Shown piece after piece: positions 26,718-35,696 of a stretch of DNA of 64,000 bases. The notes beneath the pieces are model-generated. The model was not told the DNA's origin and made no database searches. It saw nothing but the letters and a program-made list of their open reading frames with translations. The translations under genes were made by a program, and so were the position numbers. The number at the start of each line of letters is the position of its first letter. The first letter of the stretch is position 1. Origin of the DNA: Candidatus Ozemibacter sibiricus. Its GTDB lineage: Bacteria; Muiribacteriota; Ozemobacteria; Ozemobacterales; Ozemobacteraceae. The stretch is from NCBI GenBank assembly GCA_003327425.1, contig QOQW01000015.1:62001-126000 (forward strand), given 5' to 3'.

Positions 26718-27212
26718 ATGCAGAACGAAGATTACGGACATTTCGACGAGCCTCGCGGCCACGAGGACATCGACCTCGCGCAGTTCGACGACGATTTCGC
26801 ACATGCCGAGGTCGAGGAACGCGAGTTCGAGACCATCCCGGACGGCAAGTACCAGGTGAACGTCGAGCGGGTGGAGCTGACCCGGGCCCAGACCTCGGGA
26901 AACCCCATGCTCAAGTGGACGCTGCGCATCCTCGCCCCGAAGTTCCGGGGAAGACTCCTGTGGCGCAACAACGTCATGGCCACCCGCGAGAACATCAAGT
27001 GGCTCAAGACGGACCTGCACACCTGCGGGTTGAACCTGGACAAGCTCTCCGAGCTTCCGACCAACCTGGAAAAGCTCATCAACGTCAAGCTCGAGATCAC
27101 CAAGCGCACGCGCGGCGAGAACGAGAACGTCTACATCAACCGGCGCATCGTGCTCGAAGACGGCGGAGACGAATACGACTCGGCGGCTCGCAACGCCCTG
27201 GCCCCGTTCTGA
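26718..27212 (+). CDS. DUF669 family protein (putative ssDNA-binding partner)
   Basis: A 164-aa protein with acidic N-terminus and a DUF669 core: IPDGKYQVNVERVELTRAQT, NPMLKWTLRILAPKFRGR, LWRNNVMATRENIKWLKTDL and a terminal beta-strand pair with NENVYINRRIVLEDG. The ATG at 26718 is preferred because GGAGG lies nine bases before it. DUF669 proteins commonly sit beside Sak4 or Erf-type genes and behave like OB-fold single-strand-binding proteins; here that is inferred. Confidence 0.78.
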   Translation: MQNEDYGHFDEPRGHEDIDLAQFDDDFAHAEVEEREFETIPDGKYQVNVERVELTRAQTSGNPMLKWTLRILAPKFRGRLLWRNNVMATRENIKWLKTDLHTCGLNLDKLSELPTNLEKLINVKLEITKRTRGENENVYINRRIVLEDGGDEYDSAARNALAPF

Positions 27213-27213
27213 C

Positions 27214-27678
27214 GTGAACCGGGTCACCGTCGTCGTCGACACGCGGGAGCAGGAGCCCTACACCTTCGAATCCGGTTGCACGGAGGTCGTCCGCCGCGCC
27301 CTCCCCGCCGGGGATTACTCCATCGAAGGGCATGAGGATTCCGTGGCGGTGGAGCGAAAGACTCTCGAGGATTTCGTCTCCACCGTCATCCGATCCCGCA
27401 AGCGGTTCACCAGGGAGCTGCGCCGTCTCTGCGAGTACGACGCCGCGTGCGTCGTGGTGGAAGCGGATCTCCGGGACATCCTCGGAGGCCGCTACCGCTC
27501 CGGAGCGCATCCCAACGCCGTCCTGGGAGCTCTGCTTTCCATCGTCGTCGACTTCGGCATCCCGGTGTTTTTCTGCTCCGACCGGCAGGCCGCCTGCCGG
27601 TTCGTGGAGGAATTTCTACACAGGTATCACCGGAAGGTATCGAGACGATGCGAACAAGATCAAACAACCAATCCGTAA
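27214..27678 (+). CDS. ERCC4/XPF-type nuclease domain protein
   Basis: A 154-aa single-domain nuclease starting at GTG, one base after the preceding gene. The catalytic signature is GDYSIEGHED...VERKTLEDFV (residues about 30-52), with the family opening VDTREQEPY at the N-terminus. Such domains cleave branched or flap DNA structures. There is no helix-hairpin-helix domain, so it probably relies on partners, perhaps the RecD2-like helicase that overlaps its end by 31 bases and carries HhH motifs. Confidence 0.85.
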   Translation: MNRVTVVVDTREQEPYTFESGCTEVVRRALPAGDYSIEGHEDSVAVERKTLEDFVSTVIRSRKRFTRELRRLCEYDAACVVVEADLRDILGGRYRSGAHPNAVLGALLSIVVDFGIPVFFCSDRQAACRFVEEFLHRYHRKVSRRCEQDQTTNP

Positions 27679-29876
27679 CCGTCCGCGGCCGCATCGAGAC
27701 GGTCTTCTACGCCGGGCCGCGGTTCTCCGCAGGCCGTCTCACGACGGCAGACGGCGACGAGGTTCAGTTCGCCGGTCGGCTCTTCGCCCGTGAGAACGAA
27801 CCGGTCGTGTTGAACGGCCGCTGGGTGACCCACCCGAAATACGGCCGACAATTCGAGGTCGAGGGCATGGAATACGACCTCGATCTGGACGCCGACGGTC
27901 TCGCCAACTACCTGGCCAACCACCCGGAGATGAAAGGCATCGGCCCGGCCAAGGCCCGCTTGATCGCCGAACGCTTCGGTCACGATTTCGACCGGATCAT
28001 CACCGACGAACCCGGACAAATCGCCGAGGCGGCAAGGCTGCCGCTGGATGCCGTACAGAAGCTCCGCACGGAGTGGCTCAAGACGCGGGAGACCAACAAG
28101 GCGATCACCTGGCTGGCCGCTTTCGATCTCACCCATCACCAGGTGACGAGCCTGGTCAAAAAGTTCGGCAACGACGTGCTGGGACTGCTCAAGGCAGATC
28201 CGTACATCATCGTGCGCGAGGTCCGCGGCTTCGGCTTCAAGCGCGTGGACAAGATCGCGCGGAAGATGGGCACCGCCAAAGACGACCCCGCGCGCATCCG
28301 GGCCGGCGTCCTCCACTGCGTGAACGAATCACTGGACCAAGGCGACTGCTGGATCGAGTTCGAGGAGCTGGTCGATCAAGCCAACGTACTGCTGGTCATG
28401 GACGTTCTCGACAGCCGGGACCGCATCGAGCAGGCGCTCGACCGGCTCATCGACGAGAATCTCTTGGTCTGCGTCTCCCACGGCGGGAGGTTCCTCGTCG
28501 CCAAGCCCGAAATCCGCGCGATGGAGGAGTACCTGGCAAAGGTCTTCCGGAACGGCGGAGCGCCCAACCCGCACTTCCCCGACCGAGACCGCCTGCCCGA
28601 CATGGTCGCAGAAACCGCGCCGCAGCTCAACGCGGGCCAGCGGCAGGCCGCCGTCACAGCACTTCGTCATTCGATTTCGCTCATCTCCGGCGGAGCGGGC
28701 AGCGGCAAGACCTTCACCGTATCCGCCATCACCGGTGTTTACGAGGAACAGGGACTGCGCGTCGTCCTGGCCGCGCCCACAGGCAAGGCCGCCAAGCGTC
28801 TCGAACAGGTCGTCGGCCATCCGGCGGGTACGATCCACCGGCTGCTCGGTTTCAACGGCAAAGACTATGCCCGGGGACCGGACGATCCCATCGACGCCGA
28901 TGTGATCATCGTCGACGAGGTCTCGATGGTGGATGTGCCCCTGGCTTGGCACCTCTTTCAGAGCATCGATCTCGAGCGGTCCGCCGTGGTGCTGGTTGGA
29001 GACCACAACCAACTGCCTCCCGTCGGACCGGGCAATCTGTTGCGGGACCTGGTCCAGTCGCGGATGGTCCCCACGGTGCTCCTCGACCAGGTGGTTCGGC
29101 AGGCCGGTATCCTGAAGGAGAACAGCATCGCCGTCTTGAACGGCGAGGTCCGCAAGACGAGCGACGCCGAACCCTCCGGCCGCCGCGCCTGGTACGTCGT
29201 GGATCAGTTCACCGATCAATGGGACGCGCAGCGGTTCGTACTGGACCTCTTCGAAAATGTGCTCGTGGAACGCCTCGGGTTCGACCTGTTGACCGATGTC
29301 CAGCTTCTGACCCCGACCCACAAGGGCCCGCTGGGCACACGCGAACTCAACTGTGAGCTGCAGCGTCTGGTGCAGCGCAGACTCTGGAATGTCGAAGCGC
29401 CCCCGACGCCCCCCAGTCGCCGGCCCAAGTTTCTCGCGCATGACAAGGTCATCCAGACCCGGAACAACTACGAGATCGGCGTCATGAACGGCGCGATGGG
29501 CGTGGTTCTCCACGTCGGCCGCGACGGCTCTCTGAGCCTGGACTTCGACGGCATCCCGGTGGAGATCGAGGCCGGTTCGCCCAACCTGCAGGACATCCAA
29601 CTCGCCTATGCCCTGACGATCCACAAGGCCCAGGGCTCCGAGTTTCCATGCGCCGTGGTGGTGGTCCACAAGGCCCACTCCTTCATGCACCACCGGAACC
29701 TTCTCTACACCGGCGTCACGCGGGCCAGACAGACGACGGTCCTCGTCGGGGACCGCTGGGGCATCTCGAACTGCGCCAGAAAGAGGAAACAGGACGACCG
29801 CCGAACGTTCCTCTCCATCTTGCTGGATGCAGGTCGCCTTGAGGAATCCCGTGTCCCCGCGACGACCGGTCAGTAG
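27648..29876 (+). CDS. recD2: RecD2-like SF1B helicase
   Basis: A 742-aa 5'-3' DNA helicase of the RecD2/TraA class. An N-terminal OB-like part (TVRGRIETVFYAGPRFSAGR) is followed by HhH motifs (MKGIGPAKARLIAERFG). Walker A GGAGSGKTF is at about residue 347, Walker B VIIVDEVSMVD at about 418, and the C-terminal UvrD-like part includes LTIHKAQGSEFP and LLYTGVTRARQ. The length is typical. The chosen ATG lies inside the ERCC4 gene. It likely drives strand separation in recombination-dependent replication. Confidence 0.9.
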   Translation: MRTRSNNQSVTVRGRIETVFYAGPRFSAGRLTTADGDEVQFAGRLFARENEPVVLNGRWVTHPKYGRQFEVEGMEYDLDLDADGLANYLANHPEMKGIGPAKARLIAERFGHDFDRIITDEPGQIAEAARLPLDAVQKLRTEWLKTRETNKAITWLAAFDLTHHQVTSLVKKFGNDVLGLLKADPYIIVREVRGFGFKRVDKIARKMGTAKDDPARIRAGVLHCVNESLDQGDCWIEFEELVDQANVLLVMDVLDSRDRIEQALDRLIDENLLVCVSHGGRFLVAKPEIRAMEEYLAKVFRNGGAPNPHFPDRDRLPDMVAETAPQLNAGQRQAAVTALRHSISLISGGAGSGKTFTVSAITGVYEEQGLRVVLAAPTGKAAKRLEQVVGHPAGTIHRLLGFNGKDYARGPDDPIDADVIIVDEVSMVDVPLAWHLFQSIDLERSAVVLVGDHNQLPPVGPGNLLRDLVQSRMVPTVLLDQVVRQAGILKENSIAVLNGEVRKTSDAEPSGRRAWYVVDQFTDQWDAQRFVLDLFENVLVERLGFDLLTDVQLLTPTHKGPLGTRELNCELQRLVQRRLWNVEAPPTPPSRRPKFLAHDKVIQTRNNYEIGVMNGAMGVVLHVGRDGSLSLDFDGIPVEIEAGSPNLQDIQLAYALTIHKAQGSEFPCAVVVVHKAHSFMHHRNLLYTGVTRARQTTVLVGDRWGISNCARKRKQDDRRTFLSILLDAGRLEESRVPATTGQ

Positions 29877-29905
29877 CGAATGGACATTCTTGGAGCGGAG
29901 CACGC

Positions 29906-32900
29906 ATGGCATTCGAACGTCAGGACAACGTGAGGGAGTATTACCGGCGGATCACCGAGGTCGACATCGGTGCGGTCGCGCGGGAGTTGCTCGGCGCTCA
30001 CGTCCTGCATGAATCCGACCGCCTGCTCCAATGCGACTGCCCGAACCACAGCAGCCAATCGCACCGGTCCCTTCATGTCATGCTCGACAAGCAGGGTTGG
30101 TATTGCTTCGGCTGCGGCGTCGGCGGCGACGTGCTCCAGCTCGTGGAGTTCATCCAGTCGGGCCGGGTGACTCGGGGCCAGTCCGGCCCCATGCCGGAGA
30201 GCCATCAGCGTGCCCGCGATTTCCTCGCGGCCAAGGCCGGACTGCCGTCTTTGGCCAAGCACGGACTCTCGCCCGAGGAATTGGCCGAAGCGGAGGCCCA
30301 GCGCCTGGTCGAACTGCGGGTCCATGAGGTGCTGACGGCCCTGGCGGAACACTATCACGGGCGGCTCAAGGACAATCCCGAGATTCTTGAATGGCTCCGG
30401 TCCAAATACGGCCTTTCCGTGGAGACAATCGACAGGCTCCTCATCGGCTATGCGGACAACGACGGCGACGAGGGAATCGTCCGGAAGTTGACCTGCAAGG
30501 AACGCGGTTTCTCCCCGCGGGATTTGGCGGCATCCGGCGCGTTCCGTCCCACCAACCAAGACGGACTTGATCCGTTCTTTGACCGACGCATCGTGTTTCC
30601 CTACTGGAGCCGCGGCCGCGTCGTTTTCATGATCGGACGCAAGACACCGTGGACGCCTGACAAGCCATGGGAACAAGGAAAATACAAGAAGCTCCCGGTC
30701 CACGACGAAAACACCCGCAAGCACATCGCCCCGTGCATCGACAACAGCCACCTTTACAACGAGGACTGCCTGCTCGCCGATCCGGAACGGTTAATCATCA
30801 CCGAGGGCGTGACCGACTGCATATCCCTCATGGAACATGGCTTCCCGGCCGTGTCGCCGGTGACTGTCCGTATCCGCGAGGCGGATTGGGAGCGGCTTCT
30901 GCCGCGCCTTCGCAACGTGAAGACGGTCTACGTCTGCCAGGACAACGAGATCTCCCAGGCCGGGTTGAACGGCGCGCTCAAGACGGCGGCGGTCCTTTCC
31001 GAGCACCGCATACAGACCCGGCTTGCGGTTCTCCCCCTGGACGAAAGACGCGAGAACGCCCGCCGGGAATTGCGGGAGCGGTTCGGTCTCGACGCCGCGG
31101 TGGGAGCCCGCGAACTGACCAAGCGCCTCGACGGCCGGACCAAGGAGGAAATCCGCGAGGCCGAGCGCCTGCTCTCCGAAGCCAAGATCGATGTCAACGA
31201 CTACTTCGTAGCCGGTCACTCCGCCCAAGACTTCGAAGAGTTGCTGGCGAAGGCCGAGACGCCCTTGGAATTCGGCATCTCCCATCTGCCGACCGACGTC
31301 TCGGAGGAGGAGCGCAACCGGCTGCTCGAACCGATCCTGCGCGAAGCCGCATACCTCACCCCGCTGGAGCAGAACCGCCATCTGAAACTCGTTCAGGAGC
31401 GGTTCGGCAAGACGGGACTCTCGCTGGCCACGTTGCGCGAGCAAGTGCGGGCGGTGCAGAAAGAGCAGAGGTCCAAGGCCAGGCAGGAACGGAAGCGGGA
31501 AAAGCGATCATCGGATGCATCTCCCGGATCGTGCCGGGCGCGGATCGAGGAAGTTCTGCTTGCGACCGAAGAAGAACGCGGCTCGCCCGACTTCACCCTC
31601 GCCGCCGAAGCCGCCTACGAATGGTTCGCCGCCCACGGGGCCAGGTTCTTCCGCACGCCCCAGGGCGAGCCGTTCATGTTCTTCGAGGACACGATCCTGT
31701 GGATGGACACGCCCGACCGGGGCCGTAAGCGGCTCTACGCGTCGCTCATGTACAAGCACACCGGGATGGTGCAGACCACCGGCGGCGGCAGGATATTCTA
31801 TGAGGTGCTGTCAAACCTGGCGGTGGAGCGCGGACAGGTGCGGGAGCATTTTTCCTGGCTTCACACGGACGTGGCCAGGGAAACGGTCTACTTCAACCTG
31901 AACAACACCGACCACGAGATCGCCAAGATCACTCCGGAGGGAGTCGAAATCCTCAAGAACGGCGGCAACGCGGACGGGGTCATCCTGGACGGTTCGCGGA
32001 AGATGGCACCGATCCGGTTCCTTCCCGAGGCCGAACCCGCGGAAGCCGACCGGCTCCTGGTGGAGCTGTTGCTCGACAATCTCACCTGCGCGCCGGGGGA
32101 TCGGGTGCTGATCCTCTCTTGGCTTTCTTGCTTCCTCCTGATCGATTTCGCAGGCACGAGGCCCATGACCCGGTTCGAAGGGCCAGCGGGATCGGGCAAG
32201 ACCACCGCGAGCAAGTTGATTTCGGCCCTGCTCTACGGCGAGCCCCAACAGAAGAAAAGCACCGATGCGGCCAACTACACCGACGGCTCGCAGAACCCGC
32301 TCATCGTCCTCGACAACATCGAGGTCAAACAGATGACCGAGGACCTGACGACCTTCATCCTGACCAGCATCACCGGCATCGCCAAGGAAAAACGCAAAAG
32401 CGGCACGGACACCGAGACGGTCATCGAACGGACCAAGTGCCTGCTCAACACGACCGGCATCGAACCCCTGGGAGGGGAGCTCGCGGAAATCCTGTCCCGC
32501 TCGTTCATCATCCGCTTCGACATGGACGAGCAGGCGAGCGATTGTTTCCTCGAAGCGAAAATTCTGGCTGCGCTCCGGGAGCACCGCGATCTGATCGTCT
32601 CTTCCCTGATGAAGCGCACGAGCCACCTGCTGGCCATGCTCCGGGCCGGCGCTCAAGAGAAGGTGATGCGGCTTCTGCACCGGAGCCTCGGAAACCACAG
32701 CAAGCGGCGATGCAACGACTATCTGAGTCTCATGTATCTGATGATGCTTGCCGGGGAGCGACAGGAAGTGATCGACCGGGCGCTGGAGGAACTCCATCCG
32801 CAGTTCGTGAGCCGGATCGCCACGCTCAACAGCGTCAGCCTCGAGACCGCCCGCGAGTCCAATCCCATCGCCACCTGTCTGGCGGCGCTCTTCAAGGCCT

Positions 32901-33226
32901 ACCGGCACGCACTCGAGGCGGACCGGGAGAGCACCGCACTGAACGTCGCCAAGACCAACAAGGCGGCCTTCCTCGAACGCTACCAGCTCGATTTCCGGAG
33001 CGAGACGACCGTTGAGGGCGCTCTGGCCCGCGATCTGTTCGTGGCCGTCAAACGGCTGTCCAAGGATTTCGGTCTGTCCTTCAACATGAACTCGGTGCAG
33101 CAGTTCGCCCAGCGGTTCTCGAACGACCTGGACACCATCCGCCAGGCCGGGTTCGAGATCGTCGTCAACCGATCGGAACATTCCATCCGGCGCACCGCCA
33201 CCTACGACATCACCTACCTCGTCTGA
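29906..33226 (+). CDS. Primase-helicase: CHC2 zinc finger, TOPRIM and P-loop ATPase
   Basis: A 1106-aa replication protein. The DnaG-type zinc finger lies at about residues 40-80 (CDCPNHS, YCFGCGVGGDVLQLVEF). A TOPRIM domain is at about 290-345 (LIITEGVTDCISLM, TVYVCQDNE). A charged linker (about 395-550) precedes a C-terminal ATPase with Walker A GPAGSGKTTAS at about 759 and LIVLDNIEV at about 798, closer to SF3/DnaA-like phage helicases than to DnaB. It would prime and unwind phage DNA. Start ATG follows GGAG. It is the last gene of the replication operon, and the iteron array lies directly downstream. Confidence 0.88.
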   Translation: MAFERQDNVREYYRRITEVDIGAVARELLGAHVLHESDRLLQCDCPNHSSQSHRSLHVMLDKQGWYCFGCGVGGDVLQLVEFIQSGRVTRGQSGPMPESHQRARDFLAAKAGLPSLAKHGLSPEELAEAEAQRLVELRVHEVLTALAEHYHGRLKDNPEILEWLRSKYGLSVETIDRLLIGYADNDGDEGIVRKLTCKERGFSPRDLAASGAFRPTNQDGLDPFFDRRIVFPYWSRGRVVFMIGRKTPWTPDKPWEQGKYKKLPVHDENTRKHIAPCIDNSHLYNEDCLLADPERLIITEGVTDCISLMEHGFPAVSPVTVRIREADWERLLPRLRNVKTVYVCQDNEISQAGLNGALKTAAVLSEHRIQTRLAVLPLDERRENARRELRERFGLDAAVGARELTKRLDGRTKEEIREAERLLSEAKIDVNDYFVAGHSAQDFEELLAKAETPLEFGISHLPTDVSEEERNRLLEPILREAAYLTPLEQNRHLKLVQERFGKTGLSLATLREQVRAVQKEQRSKARQERKREKRSSDASPGSCRARIEEVLLATEEERGSPDFTLAAEAAYEWFAAHGARFFRTPQGEPFMFFEDTILWMDTPDRGRKRLYASLMYKHTGMVQTTGGGRIFYEVLSNLAVERGQVREHFSWLHTDVARETVYFNLNNTDHEIAKITPEGVEILKNGGNADGVILDGSRKMAPIRFLPEAEPAEADRLLVELLLDNLTCAPGDRVLILSWLSCFLLIDFAGTRPMTRFEGPAGSGKTTASKLISALLYGEPQQKKSTDAANYTDGSQNPLIVLDNIEVKQMTEDLTTFILTSITGIAKEKRKSGTDTETVIERTKCLLNTTGIEPLGGELAEILSRSFIIRFDMDEQASDCFLEAKILAALREHRDLIVSSLMKRTSHLLAMLRAGAQEKVMRLLHRSLGNHSKRRCNDYLSLMYLMMLAGERQEVIDRALEELHPQFVSRIATLNSVSLETARESNPIATCLAALFKAYRHALEADRESTALNVAKTNKAAFLERYQLDFRSETTVEGALARDLFVAVKRLSKDFGLSFNMNSVQQFAQRFSNDLDTIRQAGFEIVVNRSEHSIRRTATYDITYLV

Positions 33227-33252
33227 TCCTTTCCCCTGACGATGCTCTCCTG

Positions 33253-33575
33253 TGCGAAGGGTACCCTTCGCAAACCGCGAAGGACCTTCGCACCCGTAAA
33301 CATCGTCATATCAAGCTGTTGCGGCGACACTGCGAAGGTGCGAAGGGTTTCAGGGGTTCACCCCCCTTACTCAGGAAAAAATATCGCGTGCCGTGACCCC
33401 GTGTCTCCCGACGGACCACCGGTTGTTTTTTCGGTCCGCGCGGGAGTGACACCCTCTACATCCTTCGCACCTTCGCATTCTTTATTCATATCTACCAGCA
33501 ATATCAATCATCTACAGCACCGCGAAGGCTCCTGCGAAGGTTCGAACCGCATTCATCGACCTTCGCACCTTCGCA
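33253..33575. repeat. Iteron-like array of twelve octamers, candidate replication origin
   Basis: Octamer (T/C)GCGAAGG occurs at 33253, 33276, 33331, 33339, 33521 and 33533; its complement CCTTCGCA occurs at 33265, 33285, 33462, 33470, 33560 and 33568. Three pairs are exact tandem repeats with an 8-base period (33331/33339, 33462/33470, 33560/33568). An AT-rich stretch lies at about 33477-33513. There is no reading frame of note. Position after the primase-helicase gene and before promoter site 3 suggests an origin, or a multi-site operator. Confidence 0.68.
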
Positions 33576-33577
33576 TC

Positions 33578-33608
33578 CCGACGGCAGGGACCCCGCTCCG
33601 GTAGGTAT
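33578..33608 (+). promoter_or_regulatory. Phage bipartite promoter site 3
   Basis: CCGACG (33578-33583), 18 bases, TAGGTAT (33602-33608), 38 bases before the GTG at 33646. The last iteron pair ends two bases upstream of the -35 element. Confidence 0.75.
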
Positions 33609-33645
33609 CCCATGAAACGGAAACCACCCGATTGGAGCAGGGAAC

Positions 33646-34503
33646 GTGAGCCTTCTCGAACTCATGATGCAACAGACCGCCGGAGGATCGGCCCCGGTCG
33701 ATACGAGCAACCCGTCGGTCGATGTCTCCAAGCCGGAGACATCGGAACCGGCTGAGCGCAACGGTCCGCAGGAAACCGCCGATTCCGACGGCACCGCCCT
33801 CTATGCGGCCACGAATCTGGACTCCTGGGAAACCGACAAACCTCGATACTTCGCGCGGGACGTGGGCATGGACGGCGTCTGCTATCGCCGTCTGGACCCG
33901 GAATACTACGCTTGGCTCCGGCACAAGATGGCGCTGGCCAAAAAAGCGCTGGAGGCAGGACGACTCGATTCCGCCGCCTTCGACGGATTGCGAACCCGCT
34001 TCAACGACATCCATGCATGGGCCGTCGCACGTTTCGGTGAGAACGAGCTTCTCGCCGCCGTTCGGAGCCTCGACCTCAAGACCTATCCGCCGCCGGCGAT
34101 TGACCCGGCCGCCCAGAGTCGTCCCGCTTGTGCCGCACCCATCTGTCCGGTTGCATGTCCCTCTGGACCGGCTGTCGAGCAATACCTTTACCCCAAGGAC
34201 GGGGAGTGGCGTTTCACGGAGAAGGTCCCGCAATCGGCCATCGACAAGGTCGATGCCGTCCGGGACCAGGCGCTTTCCCTCGGCTGGTCCGAGGCGCGGC
34301 TCTATCAGAACCGGGGACGGTTCCGCTTCCCCTGCGGCGAGGACTACGGACTCGTCTGTTTCGTCGATGCCAAGGAGCGCATCGGCGACGTGACCCGGCA
34401 GTACATCGAGATCATCGGTCCGCCCCCGCGGGAGAACCGCCTTCGTTTTCACAACCCGGATGTGGATCAACCATGGCTCAAGAAAACGAATCCGGAAATA
34501 TGA
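33646..34503 (+). CDS. Phage protein of unknown function
   Basis: A 285-aa protein starting at GTG. The N-terminal 60 residues are low complexity and acidic. Two conserved-looking parts follow: DPEYYAWLRHKMALAKKALE with a helical bundle (about 85-145), and YPKDGEWRFTEKVPQSAIDK to FRFPCGEDYGLVCFVDAKER (about 180-260), which may be a small alpha/beta domain. No family is recognised. It is coupled by ATGA to the small HTH gene. Its promoter is site 3. Confidence 0.6.
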   Translation: MSLLELMMQQTAGGSAPVDTSNPSVDVSKPETSEPAERNGPQETADSDGTALYAATNLDSWETDKPRYFARDVGMDGVCYRRLDPEYYAWLRHKMALAKKALEAGRLDSAAFDGLRTRFNDIHAWAVARFGENELLAAVRSLDLKTYPPPAIDPAAQSRPACAAPICPVACPSGPAVEQYLYPKDGEWRFTEKVPQSAIDKVDAVRDQALSLGWSEARLYQNRGRFRFPCGEDYGLVCFVDAKERIGDVTRQYIEIIGPPPRENRLRFHNPDVDQPWLKKTNPEI

Positions 34504-34766
34504 AACGGCCCTACGCCAATGCCAGGGACGTTCTGCCGTCCGAGGTGCTCGACACCGTCCGGCGGCATTTCACCGGTCTCCTCTGGGTGCCGAGCGACGT
34601 GGGCTTTTACGAGGAACGCCGCAAGCTCGTGCTGGCGCTCAAGGGACAAGGCGTGCCTACCCGCGAGATCGCCCGGCTTTCCGGTGTGACGCCCCGCCGT
34701 GTACGCCAGATCGTGGCTCAGAGCCGCGAGGAATCCATCCCGACGCATCGCGATCCGCTCCGGTAG
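34500..34766 (+). CDS. Small HTH regulator
   Basis: An 88-aa DNA-binding protein coupled to the preceding gene (ATGA). The C-terminal helix-turn-helix is VPTREIARLSGVTPRRVRQI (about residues 52-72), resembling the C-terminal part of Mor/C-type phage activators or sigma region 4. Its stop codon TAG is the first three bases of the TAGGTAT element of promoter site 4, so the gene runs into the next promoter. It could act on late promoters together with the sigma factor; that is inference. Confidence 0.65.
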   Translation: MKRPYANARDVLPSEVLDTVRRHFTGLLWVPSDVGFYEERRKLVLALKGQGVPTREIARLSGVTPRRVRQIVAQSREESIPTHRDPLR

Positions 34767-34770
34767 GTAT
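34740..34770 (+). promoter_or_regulatory. Phage bipartite promoter site 4
   Basis: CCGACG (34740-34745), 18 bases ending CTCCGG, TAGGTAT (34764-34770), upstream of the terminase small subunit gene. It overlaps the 3' end of the HTH gene. Confidence 0.75.
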
Positions 34771-34854
34771 CGAGGGGGTTTCCCCTGAAGAAAGAGGGCG
34801 AAATCCGCCTTCCGCCCCGAACCCCGAGATGCCGAAACGAAAAACGCGGTGATC

Positions 34855-35385
34855 ATGGCAGACGACAAGGCTCAAGACAGGATCGGAAAACACGACGCGG
34901 GTCAGCTCAAACGCTGGCACCGGAACGCCGCGCCCGAGCAGGAGGTCCGCAAGACCGCCAAGGCGCGGACCGGCAGCGGCGCAGTCCCTGGCAACCAGAA
35001 CAGCCTGCGCCACGGCATCTACGCCGACCGCTTTCTCTCCCCGGAGGAGCGACCCCTCTTCGAGGCCATCATCGGCCAGCTCTACCAGGACTTCGTGTTC
35101 AACAAGAGCTCGGACTTCATGCAGGTCGAGCTGGTGGCGGTCTACTTCCTCAAGCTTGGCCGGGCGCAGGAGTCCGGCGACTGGGACGCAGCCGAGCGGC
35201 TGGACCGGATGATCCGCTGCCACCTCAAGGACCTCAAGGCCACCAAGATCGCCCGTGAGGGTGAGGCCTCCCAGGGACCGGAGACGACGCCGGCTGAGTG
35301 GGCCACGGCTCTGCTTGAGAAGCTGGCGGAGTCGCAGAAGAAACCGGCCCGGAAAACGACCGCAAGAGGGAAAACACGGAAATGA
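34855..35385 (+). CDS. Putative terminase small subunit
   Basis: A 176-aa protein. The basic N-terminus with GAVPGNQNSLRHGIYADRFL (about residues 42-61) is a hallmark of a terminase small-subunit-like family, followed by a helical dimerisation region and a Lys-rich tail (KKPARKTTARGKTRK) suited to DNA binding. I take the ATG at 34855; an in-frame GTG lies two codons earlier. It should recognise the packaging site and work with the large subunit at 37795, from which it is separated by the recombinase pair. Confidence 0.68.
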   Translation: MADDKAQDRIGKHDAGQLKRWHRNAAPEQEVRKTAKARTGSGAVPGNQNSLRHGIYADRFLSPEERPLFEAIIGQLYQDFVFNKSSDFMQVELVAVYFLKLGRAQESGDWDAAERLDRMIRCHLKDLKATKIAREGEASQGPETTPAEWATALLEKLAESQKKPARKTTARGKTRK

Positions 35386-35490
35386 GGTCGGATAACACCA
35401 CCGCCCGCCATGCAGCGACCCGCGAAACACGCGGACTTTCGGCCATGCCCGGACTGGGAATGTCGGATAAGACGTGTTCTCTGACCTTCC

Positions 35491-35520
35491 GAGAACCTCG
35501 GTCGGCGGAAGGTTCTCTTG
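35491..35520 (+). terminator. Possible terminator after terminase small subunit
   Basis: GAGAACCT (35491-35498) pairs with AGGTTCTC (35510-35517), followed by TTG. Weak T run. Confidence 0.4.
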
Positions 35521-35650
35521 ATCAATGCTTCCGCCCAGCTCCCGAAGGCTCCGATGCTGCCCGTATCATTGCCTGCGGATGTGTTCAGGGATGCGACTGT
35601 AGGCTGACTGTCTCTTGCCTTTGTCATTGCCTGTCCGAAGCAGGCAATGG

Positions 35651-35674
35651 AAAAGCGGCCCGGGTGGACCGCTT
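35651..35674 (-). terminator. Rho-independent terminator of recombinase pair
   Basis: Read on the minus strand: AGCGG, loop, CCGCT then TTTTCC, just after the integrase stop codon. Confidence 0.6.
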
Positions 35675-35696
35675 GGCTTTCATGGTCGGCGGCGGA

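Larger units (their letters stand above)
35386..35696. other. Intergenic region between convergent genes, hairpins only
   Basis: No gene is supported. It holds GAGAACCT/AGGTTCTC (35491-35517), a 9-bp hairpin CATTGCCTG/CAGGCAATG (35626-35649) and the minus-strand terminator at 35651-35674. Confidence 0.6.

Noticed and set aside
33253-33575. CRISPR array
   Set aside because: The octamers are short, occur in both orientations and have irregular spacing without spacer-like units; no cas genes except a phage-type Cas4-like nuclease.
34829-34852. Seven-codon leader peptide before the terminase small subunit
   Set aside because: No ribosome binding site or attenuator structure supports it.
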